From Gammaproteobacteria bacterium (GTDB taxonomy: Bacteria > Pseudomonadota > Gammaproteobacteria > GCA-001735895), in NCBI GenBank assembly GCA_009937625.1, contig JAACFA010000035.1, positions 1 through 44,681 on the forward strand: a stretch of 44,681 bases of DNA, read 5' to 3'. How positions within the stretch are numbered: the stretch's first letter is position 1; every line of letters starts with the position of its first letter. A program made the position numbers and the translations under genes. Shown here piece after piece: positions 34,549 through 43,369 of the stretch. The notes below the pieces were generated by a model, which saw only the letters and a program-made list of their open reading frames with translations, was not told the origin of the DNA and ran no database searches.

Positions 34549-35051
34549 TGGTCTTCCAGGTAGATTGAGAGTTCCCGCAAATGACGTTCGTCGTCGTGAT
34601 CGTCGATCGACTGCGTGCGCGCGATGTGTTCGACGTAATGCGACGGAAATTCATGCTCCAGCGCGCCGCGCAGCACGTGCTCCTTGTACCAGTGATAGGG
34701 CCGTCGCCGCCGATCGATTTCCAGCGCGAAGTAGGTAAAGACCTCGATGCCCTCGCCGTGCAGGGCGGTAACCTGGATCTCCCGGCGCTCGTAGCCGATA
34801 CCGGCACCTTCGTAAACATCGAGCTCGAGCCTGTCGTCGTGCGTCATCAGATAGACCGCGCCATAGACGATATCTCCCGGATTGCCGGTAAAGTCGATAT
34901 CGCACTTGCCCGATAAATCCCGCCCTTTCTTGTGCCAGCAAAGTTGATGCTGATGCAGCGTCGCGACGCAATGTTTTGAGGCCTGGGGGATGCGTTCCAG
35001 CAGGCGCGCGCTCGACAGGTTCGAGCCGAAAGCGAAATAACTAGTCTTCAT
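34545..35051 (-). CDS. Gamma-glutamylcyclotransferase (GGCT-like)
   Basis: 168 aa from the ATG at 35051; the track start at 35084 adds 11 residues without support, and the family begins at the YFAFGSNL loop, here three residues in. The enzyme releases 5-oxoproline from gamma-glutamyl-amino acids or -amines. Seen: YFAFGSNLSSARLLERIP, VYGAVYLMTHDDRLELDVYEGAGIGYER with the likely catalytic Glu, and a C-terminal YxxHI helix. It overlaps the membrane gene upstream by 11 nt and the GATase downstream by 4 nt. With GmaS in the genome, gamma-glutamylmethylamide is a possible substrate, which is a guess. Confidence 0.88.
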   Translation of the reverse strand: MKTSYFAFGSNLSSARLLERIPQASKHCVATLHQHQLCWHKKGRDLSGKCDIDFTGNPGDIVYGAVYLMTHDDRLELDVYEGAGIGYERREIQVTALHGEGIEVFTYFALEIDRRRRPYHWYKEHVLRGALEHEFPSHYVEHIARTQSIDDHDDERHLRELSIYLEDQ

Positions 35052-35583
35052 TCGGGTCCGCCGGCCCCTGTTCCAGTTTGGCATAAAGCTGATTGACGCT
35101 CGGCTGAATCAGCCAGATGCCGAGCGGAAAAATGAACAGCATGAAAAAGGTGCTGCTGAAAATCATGAAATCGGCTTCCGTGTTTTCCTGCAGCGACTTG
35201 AGCTGACGCGCGGTATACCACAGGCCGTAAAATGTGCCGACCATCGAAAACATGTGCATCGGCAGCAGCCAGAGCGGCGGTCTCGACGGTACGCCGTCCT
35301 GCAGCAGGGGGATATAGAGGAAGATGTACATCAACAGGTAGACGATCGGAAGCAGCAGGCCGACCGCGAAAGGGAGCGGGCTGCGTTGGCGCGACTCGGG
35401 CAACTGTCGATTCGCCCAGGCGCCGATGCTGAGCATCCAGCCAAACAGCACCAGTAACATGAACAGTCCGATCGTCGCTACCACCAGCGGTTCGAGCGGG
35501 AGGTCGAACATCAGGCTCATGATGGTCGGCAACGCCAGCATCAGGAACAGCTCCCAGTGACGCAGTTTGAGAAAAAATGTCAT
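35041..35583 (-). CDS. Polytopic membrane protein of unknown function
   Basis: 180 aa with four likely spans: about 10-30, 34-54 (LVVATIGLFMLLVLFGWML), 70-93 (LPFAVGLLLPIVYLLMYIFLYIPLL) and 143-160. A soluble loop between spans three and four holds RPPLWLLPMHMFSMVGTFYGLWYTARQLKSLQ. No family recognised. It is first in an overlapping three-gene unit with the cyclotransferase and the amidotransferase, so it could move or sense a related compound. Confidence 0.8.
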   Translation of the reverse strand: MTFFLKLRHWELFLMLALPTIMSLMFDLPLEPLVVATIGLFMLLVLFGWMLSIGAWANRQLPESRQRSPLPFAVGLLLPIVYLLMYIFLYIPLLQDGVPSRPPLWLLPMHMFSMVGTFYGLWYTARQLKSLQENTEADFMIFSSTFFMLFIFPLGIWLIQPSVNQLYAKLEQGPADPNED

Positions 35584-35662
35584 GCGCGGAGTTTCAGTGT
35601 TGCGATACCGCGCAATTATAGAGGGGCGTGCCTGTCAACAAAAGCACACTAATTTCGGGGGT

Positions 35663-37510
35663 TCAGGCGGCGCTACTGCGAGCAGCGCGCTTGCGTTCGT
35701 GCTCGAGCAACAGTTTCTTGCGAATGCGGATATTCTTCGGCGTTACCTCGACCAGCTCGTCGTCGTCGATAAACTCGAGCGCCTGCTCCAGCGTCATCCG
35801 CACCGGTTTGGTCAGGATCAGGTTTTCATCGGTGCCGGCAGCGCGGATATTGGTCAGCTGCTTGGCCTTGAGCGGGTTTACCACGAGATCGTTGGCGCGG
35901 CTGTGGATGCCAACCACCATGCCCTCGTAAACCGGTTCCGCGTGGCCGATCATCAGGCGTCCGCGCTCCTGCAGGTTGAACAGGGCGTAAGCCAGCGCCT
36001 TGCCGGTGGCGGTCGAAATCAAGACGCCGTTCTGGCGCTGACCGATGGCGCCATCGATCTTCGGCCCGTAGTGATCGAACACATGGTAAATCAGGCCGCT
36101 GCCAGAGCTTAAGGTCAGGAACTCGGCCTGGAAGCCGATCAGGCCGCGTGACGGAATCACGTAGTCTATGCGCACGCGGCCGTTGCCGTCGGGCAGCATA
36201 TCCTTGAGTTCGGCCTTGCGCTTGCCGAGCGCTTCCATCACCGCACCCTGGTTCTGTTCCTCGACATCGACGGTAAGCTGCTCGTAGGGTTCGCAGGCCT
36301 CGCCGTCGATTTCTCGAATAATGACTTCGGGCCGGGATACCGACAGCTCGAAACCCTCGCGCCGCATGTTTTCGATCAGGATACCGAGATGCAGCTCGCC
36401 GCGTCCGCTGACGCGAAACTTGTCGGCGTCCGCCAGCTGCTCCACGCGCAGCGCGACGTTATGCAGGCACTCGCGCTGCAGGCGTTCTTCGATCTGGCGC
36501 GAGGTCAGGAATTTCCCGTCCTGGCCGCAGAAGGGTGAACTGTTGACGCTGAAGGTCATGCTGACGGTGGGTTCGTCAACCGTCAGCGGCGGCAGCGCCT
36601 CGACCCGGTTTCGATCGCACAGGGTGTCGGAAATGAATAATGGATCGATGCCGGAGAACACGATGATGTCGCCGGCCTGGGCGGATTCGACCTCGATGCG
36701 CTGCAGCCCGTCGAAACCGAACAATTGCATCATGCGGCCGTCACGAAGCTTGCCCTCGGCATCGATTATCTTGATCGCGGTGTTGCGTGCGATCTGGCCC
36801 CGGGTAATGCGACCGATACCGAGTACGCCCTTGTAGCTGTCGTAGTCGAGGCTCGATACCTGCAACTGAAACGGGCCGTCTACCTCGACGCTGGGAGGCT
36901 CGACGTGTTCGATGATCGCCTCGAACAGCGGCGTCATATCGCCGCTGCGATCCTGGTCGTTGTCGCTGGCATAACCGTTAAGCGCCGAGGCGTAGATTAC
37001 CGGGAAGTCGAGCTGTTTTTCAGTGGCGCCGAGCCGGTCGAACAGATCGAATACCTGGTCGATGACCCAGTCGGGTCGCGCGCCGTTACGGTCGATTTTG
37101 TTGATCACGACGATCGGGGTAAAGCCCATGGCGAAGGCTTTTTGCGTGACGAAGCGGGTTTGCGGCATTGGCCCCTCGACCGCGTCCACCAGCAGCAGCA
37201 CCGAGTCGACCATCGACAGGATGCGTTCGACCTCGCCGCCGAAATCGGCGTGCCCCGGCGTATCGACGATATTGATGCGGAAGTCCTGGCCGCTACCCGT
37301 TTGTTGCCAGTTGATGGCGGTGTTCTTGGACAGGATCGTAATGCCACGTTCTTTCTCGAGCTCGTTCGAGTCCATGACGCGCTCGCTGTCGTCGGCGCGG
37401 CTGTCCAGCGTGCCGGACTGGCGCAGCAATTGATCGACCAGCGTGGTTTTTCCGTGGTCGACATGCGCGATGATTGCGATATTTCGCAGGTTGTCTCGTT
37501 GCGTGCTCAT
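35663..37510 (-). CDS. typA: TypA/BipA ribosome-associated GTPase
   Basis: 615 aa, full length. A translational GTPase of the EF-G family that helps 50S subunit assembly, needed mainly in cold or stress. Seen: G1 AHVDHGKTT, effector region [11 protein letters not shown]3 [10 protein letters not shown]4 NKIDR, then domain II, the EF-G-like domains and the BipA-specific C-terminal domain ([30 protein letters not shown]). The Arg/Lys-rich tail ([21 protein letters not shown]) is usual. It stands as a single gene between unknowns and REP repeats. Confidence 0.98.
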   Translation of the reverse strand: MSTQRDNLRNIAIIAHVDHGKTTLVDQLLRQSGTLDSRADDSERVMDSNELEKERGITILSKNTAINWQQTGSGQDFRINIVDTPGHADFGGEVERILSMVDSVLLLVDAVEGPMPQTRFVTQKAFAMGFTPIVVINKIDRNGARPDWVIDQVFDLFDRLGATEKQLDFPVIYASALNGYASDNDQDRSGDMTPLFEAIIEHVEPPSVEVDGPFQLQVSSLDYDSYKGVLGIGRITRGQIARNTAIKIIDAEGKLRDGRMMQLFGFDGLQRIEVESAQAGDIIVFSGIDPLFISDTLCDRNRVEALPPLTVDEPTVSMTFSVNSSPFCGQDGKFLTSRQIEERLQRECLHNVALRVEQLADADKFRVSGRGELHLGILIENMRREGFELSVSRPEVIIREIDGEACEPYEQLTVDVEEQNQGAVMEALGKRKAELKDMLPDGNGRVRIDYVIPSRGLIGFQAEFLTLSSGSGLIYHVFDHYGPKIDGAIGQRQNGVLISTATGKALAYALFNLQERGRLMIGHAEPVYEGMVVGIHSRANDLVVNPLKAKQLTNIRAAGTDENLILTKPVRMTLEQALEFIDDDELVEVTPKNIRIRKKLLLEHERKRAARSSAA

Positions 37511-37583
37511 AGGGGGATTACAGGGCAGGGTAAGGCGCGCGATTATAATGGTTTGGGGCTATTCCACAACCCCCCCAACGGGA

Positions 37584-37692
37584 GTCATTCCCGCGCAAGC
37601 GGGGATCCTGTGAGAGTGGCAGCGTTACGAGATTACCGCTTGCGCGGGAATGACTTGCGTCTGTGGCAGCCCGGTGCGGACACCGGAATGAC
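37584..37692. repeat. REP-like repeat cluster between typA and bcp
   Basis: GTCATTCCCGCGCAAGCGGGGATCC (37584-37608) and the inverted ACCGCTTGCGCGGGAATGAC (37635-37654), then a decayed third copy with CACCGGAATGAC (to 37692). This forms an inverted-pair arrangement in the promoter region of typA and at the 3' end of bcp. Confidence 0.82.
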
Positions 37693-37695
37693 TGG

Positions 37696-38163
37696 CTAGC
37701 CCAGTCCCTGCACCAGCTCCAGCATCGCCTGCGCGTGGCCCTTGGCTTTCACCTTGTAGTCGACGTGTGCCAGCTTGCCCTGCTTGTCGATGACAAAGGT
37801 CGAACGACCGATGCCCATGTAGGTTCTACCCATGAACTTGCGTTCACCCCAGGTGCCGTAAAGTTCACACAGTTCGCCGCCGGTATCGGCCAGTAGCTTG
37901 ACCTTGAGGTCGTGCTTGTTGATGAATTTCTGGTGTTTTTCGCAACTGTCCTTGCTCACACCAAGCACCACGGTATCGGCGGCGCCGAACTGGTCGATGA
38001 GGCCGGTAAACTCGTTGGCCTCGACGGTGCAGCCCGGGGTATCGTCCTTGGGATAAAAATAAAGCACGACATTCTTGCTGCCGCGGAATTGCGCGAGGCT
38101 GATCTCGTCGCCGTTCTGATCGATCGAGGTGAAATCGGGAGCGAGCTGATTCTGTTCAAGCAT
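37696..38163 (-). CDS. bcp: Peroxiredoxin of the Bcp/PrxQ family
   Basis: 155 aa. It reduces hydrogen peroxide and organic hydroperoxides in the cytoplasm. The peroxidatic Cys is in DDTPGCTVEANEF. The resolving Cys five residues later in the E. coli protein is replaced by Asn, so it is either 1-Cys or uses another Cys, such as that in SKDSCEKHQKF. The end of the chain (GHAQAMLELVQGL) is typical. Confidence 0.95.
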   Translation of the reverse strand: MLEQNQLAPDFTSIDQNGDEISLAQFRGSKNVVLYFYPKDDTPGCTVEANEFTGLIDQFGAADTVVLGVSKDSCEKHQKFINKHDLKVKLLADTGGELCELYGTWGERKFMGRTYMGIGRSTFVIDKQGKLAHVDYKVKAKGHAQAMLELVQGLG

Positions 38164-38308
38164 AGGGAGCGTCCGTTATGAATGGTAAGCGATGGAAACG
38201 AGCGCCAATGATAAGAGAGCCTCCGCCAAACATCAAAGCACAAGCCGTAGGGTTAATTGCCGCGGCTAGATCTTGCTCGATCCGTCACGGCCCCTGAGGA
38301 AACAGATT

Positions 38309-38341
38309 ACCCGGGCCACCGGGAGAATCCCGGGCCCGGGT
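38309..38341. other. Very stable GC hairpin upstream of bcp
   Basis: ACCCGGGC pairs with GCCCGGGT, a CA bulge follows on one side, then CCGGGA pairs with TCCCGG around GAA: 14 bp in all. It lies between the bcp start and the stop of the 38405 gene. There is no T-run on either strand, so it is a weak terminator at best or an mRNA stabiliser. Confidence 0.6.
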
Positions 38342-38404
38342 GTCGTCTCTGGCGCCCTCGGTAAGACTTCGAGAAACCGAGATTACGGCGACCGACGCCG
38401 ACCC

Positions 38405-38863
38405 TTAGTGGTAAATGGCGGCCGTAGTGTTGCTTTCGGGCGGATTCGACAGGTAGAAATCGACCTCGATGGCGTCGAAATGAGTTACCGACAGTGGTTT
38501 TGTCACCTTGCATTCGATGGCTTCCTGCAGGCCCTCGGCGTCCATCCAGCAGTCGAAATATTCTTCTCTGATCACCGCGCCCATGGTATCGAGGAATTTG
38601 ACGCGGGCATTGAATTGCGCAAGGTCCTGGCCGCTGCCATTAGAAAACATGACGTTGATGGTGCCGTTGCCCTCGCTATCGGTGACGACGTTCATGTAAC
38701 CGTAAGCCTGTTCGATGGGGCCAAGCTGTGCATCCACCATCCTGGCATCGGCGTGAAATTCGAACGGGTGCGAGGCCGCGGTGGCCGGCTGCGAGCACAG
38801 TAGCGACACGAAAAGCACTGCCAGCACCTGGAAATATGAGCTTTGAATTGACATTTGATTCAC
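38405..38863 (-). CDS. Small exported protein of unknown function
   Basis: 152 aa with a Sec signal peptide (hydrophobic AVLFVSLLCSQPATAAS, probable cut after ATA or TAA). The mature part of about 120 residues looks beta-rich (NVVTDSEGNGTINVMFSN, ARVKFLDTMGAVIREEYFDCW) and has two Cys (FDCW and IECKV) that could form a disulfide in the periplasm. No family recognised. A second ATG lies three codons downstream. Confidence 0.8.
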   Translation of the reverse strand: MNQMSIQSSYFQVLAVLFVSLLCSQPATAASHPFEFHADARMVDAQLGPIEQAYGYMNVVTDSEGNGTINVMFSNGSGQDLAQFNARVKFLDTMGAVIREEYFDCWMDAEGLQEAIECKVTKPLSVTHFDAIEVDFYLSNPPESNTTAAIYH

Positions 38864-38967
38864 CTTTATCTGCGCGGTTTCTGTTTCGATGAACAGATTT
38901 ATACCGGGGTGCTGTGAAAAATCGGTGAAAAACAGAAATTACTTTGCCGTTTGACCCTGAACTCCTG

Positions 38968-39714
38968 TCAGAGGCCACCCAGCGCGGTGACGATAATGTA
39001 AACGCCGAGCGCCAGTAGCGCGATAAAAAACACCTTTCTGAACAGCGATTCGGAAATAACCCTTCGAATGCGCTGGCCCAGCAGCATCCCGATGACCGCC
39101 GGGAGCAATGCCAGCGCCGAGTAGGCGCCGAGTTCCAGGTCGAGCAGGGCGTTACCCTGCAGGGCCACCGCAAGCGCCAGTGTCGACAGGGTAAACAGCA
39201 TACCCATCGCCTGGATTAACGCGTTGCGATCGAATCCAAGCGCCTGCAGGTAGAGGACGCCGGGCACCACGAACGATCCAGTCATGCCGGTTAGAGTCCC
39301 GTTTACCAGGCCCAGCAGCGGTCCGAGCCAGCTCGCCTGGCGCGTCGAAATCGACAATCGAAACCCGACCAGGCTGACGACCGAGTAGGCCGTGAGCAGG
39401 GTACCCAGCAGCGCGGAAAGCAGCGACAACTGCAGGTGGTTGAGCGCCTGCGCCCCGAACCAGATACTGAGCGTGGCTGCCAGCAGGAATGGCCATGTCC
39501 GCTGCAGGATAAGCCTGGCGTAACCGCCGACCATGGCCTGCCAGAGGTTGGTGACAAACGATGGTACCAGTAGCAGGGCCATCGCCGTCGGCAGATCGAT
39601 CGCCACGGTCAGTATCGCGAGGCTGACGGTAGGGAGGCCCAGGCCGATAACGCCCTTGACCAGGCCCGCGAGCAGGAAGGTCGCCAGAATCAGAACAACG
39701 GTGGCGTCAATCAT
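38968..39714 (-). CDS. TauE/SafE-family membrane permease (sulfite/organosulfonate exporter-like)
   Basis: 248 aa, seven to eight spans. It opens with the family pattern LLAGLVKGVIGLGLPTVSLAIL, which is repeated in the second half as LVNGTLTGMTGSFVVPGVLYLQALG; this internal pseudo-repeat is diagnostic. The substrate is not predictable from sequence; relatives export sulfite or sulfoacetate, others are unknown. It is a single gene, 105 nt past the exported-protein gene start on the same strand. Confidence 0.9.
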   Translation of the reverse strand: MIDATVVLILATFLLAGLVKGVIGLGLPTVSLAILTVAIDLPTAMALLLVPSFVTNLWQAMVGGYARLILQRTWPFLLAATLSIWFGAQALNHLQLSLLSALLGTLLTAYSVVSLVGFRLSISTRQASWLGPLLGLVNGTLTGMTGSFVVPGVLYLQALGFDRNALIQAMGMLFTLSTLALAVALQGNALLDLELGAYSALALLPAVIGMLLGQRIRRVISESLFRKVFFIALLALGVYIIVTALGGL

Positions 39715-39882
39715 CCCGGGACGCGACCTGTTTCAGGGCAGGTCGCGGATCAACAAACCGCTCGGGAATCGCCGGAATCGAGGTAAACATTCTTTTGTTA
39801 TCACCAACTATACATCGTTCCCAGAACGCCTCGCCTCGGCAGCCGACGGGACGCGAGACGGTTTGCCGATCCGATCTCGTGG

Positions 39883-40314
39883 TTACGATCTATTCTGGGA
39901 CCAGAAACTGTGGAGCACGATTTGAGCCGTGCTCGGGTTATCCCCGGGCATTTCAAGAATCATTTCGATCAGCTTTCTTTCGCCGGGCGAGCCGACGTAA
40001 CCTTCGACATCCCTGGTCCGGTAGGCCATGGCCCAGTCACCAAACTGGCGGCTCTCGATGGCCTCCCGGGACACCAGAATGATCCCGCTGTGCAGTTCGT
40101 CTTCCTGAATTATCTTATAGATGATATCGACATTATCCCTCGGACCTTCAATGTATTGCATGAAGTTGCCACCGATGTAAAGCAGGATGCCGGTAACGCC
40201 ATATCCCTTGTTTCGTTCCCGTGCCCGTCTTAACAGGTAATCGATCTCCTCATGACTCAAAAGCCGTACGGCTGACGAAACGTAAACAAGCGAATCTAGA
40301 TTTTCGTCAGACAT
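39883..40314 (-). CDS. BLUF-domain blue-light photoreceptor, short form
   Basis: 143 aa from the ATG at 40314; the track start at 40326 is a TTG. One BLUF domain (about residues 5-95) plus a short helical C-terminus. The flavin-contacting residues are in place: Tyr in LVYVSSA, Asn in ERNKGYGVTGILLY, Gln in GNFMQYIEGP, and the Trp/Met pair in FGDWAMAY. Short BLUF proteins signal through protein partners rather than a fused output domain. No obvious partner is adjacent; the cyclase at 150 is far away. It stands alone. Confidence 0.93.
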   Translation of the reverse strand: MSDENLDSLVYVSSAVRLLSHEEIDYLLRRARERNKGYGVTGILLYIGGNFMQYIEGPRDNVDIIYKIIQEDELHSGIILVSREAIESRQFGDWAMAYRTRDVEGYVGSPGERKLIEMILEMPGDNPSTAQIVLHSFWSQNRS

Positions 40315-40474
40315 CTCTACACCCAAAGCTCATATCAGCGGCCTGGCTTTAACCCTCGAAGGATGTTAAATGACATTAACTCATTGATATAAAATAACTT
40401 TTTAACCCTAAGACTGTTCTTCTGTCAACCTGAACAAGCTATCTTAACAGAGTATTCGTGTTGCCTGAATGCGG

Positions 40475-41461
40475 CTAGCGGTAGCACCAGTACTTGACTG
40501 CCTGGCGGTCGAGGAACGCCTCGGCTTCCTTGCCCTGCAGCATCGCTAGCGTGGACAGGATGCCGGCCTCGGTGCAGGTAGCCGCGGCCACCGTCACCGA
40601 GAGCGGGGACTCGGTGTTGGGCCAGCCGGTATTCGGATTCAGGATGTGCCCGTAGCGTTTGCCATTGTGCAGGATGAACTTGAATACGTCGCCGCTGGTG
40701 GCGAGCGCGCCGCGCTTGAGTTGGATCACCGCGTTCGCGTCACCCGCGCGGTGCGGGTTTTCGATGCCGGTCATCCAGGCCGAGCCGTCCGCCAGCGGCC
40801 GGCGGGCGTGGCAGTCGCCGCCAAAATTCACCAGGAAACTGTCGTCGGTGTTACGGGATAAGAGGCGCAGCGCGGAGTCGACGGCATACTCCTTGCCGAT
40901 GCCGCCGAAATCGATTTCCATGCCCGGGGGCAGCGTCAGGTAGGGTTTGTCCCAGGTGACTTTTTGCCAGCCGATGTGGGGCAGCAGGCGGTCGATTTCG
41001 GGCTGTGTCGGTATGCGTCCGCCATCGACGAACTTCCAGGCGCGGCGCAGAATGCCGGATGTGATATCGAACCAGCCGTCGCTCAGGTCGTAGCAGTTTT
41101 GCGCGAAGTCGAGCATGAGCGCGGTTTCGGCGTCGACTTCGATACGCCCGGCGCCGCTATTGATTTGATGGACGATATTGTCGTTGCGATAGCGGCTGAA
41201 TTTTTGCTCGATACGCAGCGCTTCGTTTTGCGCCAGTTCCAGCAATTCCCGCGCTGATGCCTTGCTGTTTCCTTCGAGCAGGACTTCGCAGGGACTGGCC
41301 ATGCATTGAAACCGGCCGACCCACAATTTTCCGCGTCTGCTGATGCTCAAGGATTTCGTCACTGCCGTCGATACCGCCGTCGTTTGCGAACACACGCTCT
41401 CGGCCAATGGCGGGCGGCGCTCCGATGAGGTGCATTTTAGCGCCGCATCGGCCCGGGGCAA
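40475..41461 (-). CDS. apbE: FAD:protein FMN transferase (ApbE)
   Basis: 328 aa as tracked. It moves FMN from FAD to a Thr or Ser of exported target proteins, with magnesium. Seen: QCMASPCEVLL at the start of the domain, DITSGILRRAWKF, EIDFGGIGKEYAVDSAL, FLVNFGGDCHA and the C-terminal GHILNPNTGWP. The start is uncertain: 41461 is TTG without a ribosome site, GTG codons at 41395 and 41362 are alternatives, and no clear signal peptide or lipobox is seen, which is unusual for this periplasmic enzyme. It is last in the tlpA-DUF4266-DUF3570-apbE unit; the preceding barrel carries a motif that fits as its substrate. Confidence 0.93.
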   Translation of the reverse strand: MPRADAALKCTSSERRPPLAESVCSQTTAVSTAVTKSLSISRRGKLWVGRFQCMASPCEVLLEGNSKASARELLELAQNEALRIEQKFSRYRNDNIVHQINSGAGRIEVDAETALMLDFAQNCYDLSDGWFDITSGILRRAWKFVDGGRIPTQPEIDRLLPHIGWQKVTWDKPYLTLPPGMEIDFGGIGKEYAVDSALRLLSRNTDDSFLVNFGGDCHARRPLADGSAWMTGIENPHRAGDANAVIQLKRGALATSGDVFKFILHNGKRYGHILNPNTGWPNTESPLSVTVAAATCTEAGILSTLAMLQGKEAEAFLDRQAVKYWCYR

Positions 41462-41477
41462 AATCGGTTATGGCGCG

Positions 41478-42683
41478 TTACCACCTGAACGAGTAGTTGA
41501 ACTGGACGATCGTGGCTTCCACGGTCGGGTACAGGTCCTGCTGGGCCAGTTGCCCGAAGGCTTCGGATGGCGACGAGTCTCCCTCCTGCTCGTATAGCTC
41601 CAGGCGGAACGACCACGAGCTTTGCTCGTCGATCTGTCTACCGAACTTGAAGCCGACGGTAGTAGCTTCCATTTCACCCAGGCGATAGTCGGCGCTGGCA
41701 TCACTCGGAAGCTCGCCGTCGCGCAGGAAGTAATAATAGAAATCGGCTTCAGATTGCTCGTACCAGCGCAGACGCGGTTGAAAATAATAGCCGTTGTCGA
41801 GGGTCCAGCGGTAGCTGAAGTCGAAGGTGTTCGAATCGACCCCCCAATCGTCCGTCATGAAACGGTACGACGCGGTGAAGATATCCTTGTTGGTAAGAAT
41901 CTTCTTGTACTTGCCGTAGATACTCTGCCGCGAGCGCGAATCGGGGCGGCTTTCGAACAACTGGTTGATCGGTTCGCCGGTAACATTATCGACCTCACTG
42001 ACGAACTTGTAGGGATCGGTCAGGTAGCCATCGGCTTCGCTCAGCGACAGGTTTACCTGGAACAGGCTGGAGCGATCGATTACCTGGGTAACCCCGAGCA
42101 AGAAATCGACGACGGTCCTGGTATCGGTATTATTTTTATCCTGCGCCAGCATATCGGTCAACGGTTCGGGCGCGCCGCCCACCGGGTCGATGTCATCGAA
42201 CTCGACATTGACGCCATAGGACCAGGTCGTATTCTTCTGGTTGGTATCGCGCTGCCACATGGCGTTGCCGCTGAGGGAGGTAAAATCGTATTCCTTCGAA
42301 AGCTTTTCCCAGTTCATGCTGAAGCTGACGCGAGTATCCTTGAAAGTGTCGTCTAACGGGGTCTCGTTGGGCGCGACCTGGTAGCTCCCGTTACCCGACG
42401 GACGGATAAAGGTCTGCACCATAGTAGAGGGCACGGCACCGCTAGCCGACGCGCCGGTCAGGCTGTCGAGCACCAGCTTCATGGTTAGAGATTCGTCGTC
42501 GCCGAGATCCCTGGTGCCGCTGATAACCGGCTCGAAAGCCTCGACGCGATCGTCGGATTCACTGTAGAACAGCACCGCGGTGTCGACATCCCAGTCGCCC
42601 TCTTCGGCCTGCACCGGCGCACCCAGCAGCGAGCAGGTTGCTGCGGACAACAAACCTGCAACCTTTTTTTTGCTTAGTTGCAT
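41478..42683 (-). CDS. DUF3570 outer-membrane beta-barrel protein
   Basis: 401 aa. A signal peptide (AGLLSAATCSLLGAPVQAEE) and alternating strands ending in the outer-membrane signature VQFNYSFRW (C-terminal aromatic) fit a barrel. Near the N-terminus residues 73-79 read DSLTGAS, matching the ApbE target pattern D-x-x-S/T-G-A-S/T with Thr76 as acceptor. It overlaps the DUF4266 gene by 10 nt and is followed 17 nt later by apbE. Family DUF3570 has no settled function; context suggests a flavinylated envelope redox protein. Confidence 0.88.
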   Translation of the reverse strand: MQLSKKKVAGLLSAATCSLLGAPVQAEEGDWDVDTAVLFYSESDDRVEAFEPVISGTRDLGDDESLTMKLVLDSLTGASASGAVPSTMVQTFIRPSGNGSYQVAPNETPLDDTFKDTRVSFSMNWEKLSKEYDFTSLSGNAMWQRDTNQKNTTWSYGVNVEFDDIDPVGGAPEPLTDMLAQDKNNTDTRTVVDFLLGVTQVIDRSSLFQVNLSLSEADGYLTDPYKFVSEVDNVTGEPINQLFESRPDSRSRQSIYGKYKKILTNKDIFTASYRFMTDDWGVDSNTFDFSYRWTLDNGYYFQPRLRWYEQSEADFYYYFLRDGELPSDASADYRLGEMEATTVGFKFGRQIDEQSSWSFRLELYEQEGDSSPSEAFGQLAQQDLYPTVEATIVQFNYSFRW

Positions 42684-42895
42684 CCACAGCCCCCGCCAGC
42701 AAATCCCTGTCCGCCGCTGGAGGCTTCCTTACTGAAGTAAATGTGTTCGTCGAAGGCAAGATCGAGCGCATCCGCATTCATCAGCATGTCCTCGCGCGCC
42801 AGCAAATCGCGTTCCCAGGGTTTGACGCCGAGCGAAGAACAACCGCTTGCGATCAACGCGCCGCATAAGATGAGGCTATGGCACTTGATATTCAT
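42674..42895 (-). CDS. DUF4266 small lipoprotein
   Basis: 73 aa. The lipobox is LIASGC (Cys19). The mature part has the family core KPWERDLLAREDMLMNADALDLAFDEHIYFSKEASSGG and ends GGGCGCN, a C-x-C pair that could bind metal or be oxidised. Its ATG overlaps the TlpA-like stop codon by 4 nt (ATGA) and its end overlaps the DUF3570 start by 10 nt. Known only as a neighbour of DUF3570 and ApbE; a role in membrane-surface redox or metal handling is inferred. Confidence 0.88.
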   Translation of the reverse strand: MNIKCHSLILCGALIASGCSSLGVKPWERDLLAREDMLMNADALDLAFDEHIYFSKEASSGGQGFAGGGCGCN

Positions 42896-43297
42896 AGTAA
42901 TTCCTCGATTTCACGTTCGTACTTTTCGATGTCCTTGGTGTAGAAGCCGATGTGCTTCTTAACCACCTTGCCGGAGGCGTCTATCAGGTACGAGGTCGGC
43001 ATGCCCTCGACCTTGAATTCTTCGGCGATCCGCCTTCACCTTGCTCAGAAAGCGATGCATGGCCTCGGATTCCGCATCCAGGTTAACCGTGACTACGGTA
43101 AAGGCATCGGCCGGGTATTTGGTTAGCAACTGGTTCATCCAGGGGAATGATCTCTGGCAGGGCTTGCACCAGGACGCCCAGAAGTCGAGGTAGAGCACCT
43201 TGCCGTGGTAACTCGAAAGGTCGAGTTGTTTGATGTCATAAATCTCGGCCCTGGCCGGAATTGCCGCCAGCAGCAACAGCAAGAAAATCGGTTTCAT
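42892..43297 (-). pseudogene. TlpA-like periplasmic thioredoxin, broken by a ~32-35-nt deletion and frameshift
   Basis: From the ATG at 43297 (the track GTG at 43312 is less likely) the protein has a signal peptide (MKPIFLLLLLAAIPARA) and the active site FWASWCKPCQRSF. After FLSKVKA the frame fails: the track ORF ends in a non-homologous tail (DRRRIQGRG...). In another frame the expected sequence resumes as RIAEEFKVEGMPTSYLIDASGKVVKKHIGFYTKDI and runs to a TGA that overlaps the DUF4266 ATG. About ten residues between the two parts are missing compared with TlpA/ResA relatives. The cis-Pro GMPTS is kept. As written it is inactive; a sequence error is an equally good explanation. Confidence 0.82.
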
Positions 43298-43369
43298 GAG
43301 ATGTCTCGTCACGTTATTTTCCTATTTGACACTAACGGCAATACTAGTGTTCCCCGCGTTAACGGTTTG

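Noticed and set aside
41461-41461. Annotated TTG as the true apbE start
   Set aside because: Not rejected outright but unsupported: no ribosome site and no signal peptide; GTG codons at 41395 and 41362 are equally possible.
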